64,000 bases of DNA, from contig NZ_MEIY01000001.1 of the NCBI RefSeq assembly GCF_001752365.1, forward strand, positions 827,012 through 891,011, in the 5' to 3' direction. The translations under genes were made by a program, and so were the position numbers. Of the stretch, positions 63,693 to 64,000 are shown piece after piece (within the stretch, counting starts at the first letter, position 1; every line of letters begins with the position of its first letter). This stretch comes from Marinobacter sp. X15-166B (GTDB lineage Bacteria; Pseudomonadota; Gammaproteobacteria; Pseudomonadales; Oleiphilaceae). The notes under the pieces were generated by a model. It made no database searches, was not told the DNA's origin, and saw only the letters and a list, made by a program, of their open reading frames with translations.

Positions 63693-64000
63693 CTAGAGGC
63701 GGTGATTACGCCGCCACACTTCGAACCCGGTAACCGCTCTGATCGCCAACGGGTAAGTCACTTCTCCGCCGTCAACCATGCGCGCTACCTCAAGGTGGGT
63801 CTCGGTCACCGTCTCCAGCCGACCCACCGCAACCCGACCACTGCTGAGGGTAACCCTGACCCGATAGCCGGCCCAGTGCGCGGCCTGGCCGGGCTCCGCC
63901 GCCACCCAGCCCGGACCCTCTCCGGAGGCAGCGGCGGCCGCCATCACCACCGGTTCCCGCGCCTCCGCCGGAGTGGCTTGCAAGGTTGGCTCGATACTCC
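63693..64000 (-). CDS. Partial hypothetical protein upstream of argE
   Basis: C-terminal 102 codons of a gene that continues past the window edge. The visible part is an Ala-rich linker followed by YRVRVTLSSGRVAVGRLETVTETHLEVARMV, a beta-rich stretch with an LSm/SH3-like look. No function can be assigned. It ends 29 bases before argE and may share its transcript. Confidence 0.6.
   Translation of the reverse strand, partial: SIEPTLQATPAEAREPVVMAAAAASGEGPGWVAAEPGQAAHWAGYRVRVTLSSGRVAVGRLETVTETHLEVARMVDGGEVTYPLAIRAVTGFEVWRRNHRL

Overview
The window is a 64 kb stretch of a high-GC gammaproteobacterial chromosome. Gene order supports this: the lptD-surA-pdxA-ksgA-apaH block, a divergent amgK-murU pair, rpe-gph-trpE, trpGDC, a Vfr/Crp-type regulator near an OsmC-like gene and speD, and argA next to argE all recall Pseudomonas and its marine relatives. 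A long-form isocitrate lyase, a class I polyhydroxyalkanoate (PHA) synthase with PhaR and phasins, a TRAP transporter and SlmA suit a heterotrophic, possibly marine, member of the Pseudomonadales/Cellvibrionales/Oceanospirillales side. The species cannot be named from what is visible. I found no rRNA, tRNA, CRISPR array, insertion sequence or prophage.

Layout. 1-7.0 kb: 3' part of a sigma54-type AAA+ regulator with a degenerate sigma54-contact loop, isocitrate lyase, a CASTOR/POLLUX-like ion channel, a ChaN-like lipoprotein and a GH84 hexosaminidase. 7.4-11.3 kb: PHA cluster (phaC, phaR, a small phasin, and a phasin with a histone-like Ala/Pro/Lys tail) with repeated candidate PhaR sites. 11.3-15.0 kb: DUF302 protein and a three-gene TRAP transporter. 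15.1-17.9 kb: oxidative-stress unit (peroxiredoxin-glutaredoxin hybrid, a dihydrolipoamide-dehydrogenase-like flavoprotein, Dps) behind a perfect 27-bp palindrome. 18.0-21.6 kb: LysE exporter, DAHP synthase preceded by an aromatic-rich leader peptide and attenuator, a secretin-N-domain protein and a membrane DnaJ protein. 21.8-26.5 kb: RND efflux pair and DUF3301. 26.5-30.2 kb: a Pho box driving a frameshifted phosphate-binding/OmpA fusion, an aminotransferase and an inositol-monophosphatase-family enzyme.

30.2-38.7 kb is one long minus-strand unit: lptD, surA, pdxA (frameshifted), ksgA, apaH (no apaG), DUF423, thiS, thiG, slmA. 38.9-41.4 kb: amgK-murU-djlA-like (cell-wall sugar recycling). 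41.5-47.0 kb: rpe-gph-trpL-trpEGDC, with a second attenuator leader containing clustered Trp codons. 47.1-51.1 kb: two GST-like proteins, a PAS-GGDEF cyclase, an MliC-META lipoprotein and a YbaY lipoprotein. 51.3-53.9 kb: modABC. 53.9-56.2 kb: Vfr/Crp, OsmC-like protein, SpeD. 56.2-60.0 kb: a 1253-residue PilZ-DUF1631-GGDEF-EAL protein with degenerate catalytic motifs. 60.1-64.0 kb: a zinc aminopeptidase lipoprotein, argA, argE and a partial hypothetical gene.

Themes: carbon storage and acetate metabolism (PHA, glyoxylate shunt); aromatic amino-acid synthesis controlled by translation-coupled attenuation at two separate loci (entry enzyme and trp branch); envelope assembly and recycling; and c-di-GMP signalling. 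Two apparent single-base insertions, both in 6-nt homopolymers (C6 in the PstS-OmpA gene, T6 in pdxA), should be checked against raw reads before either gene is called broken.
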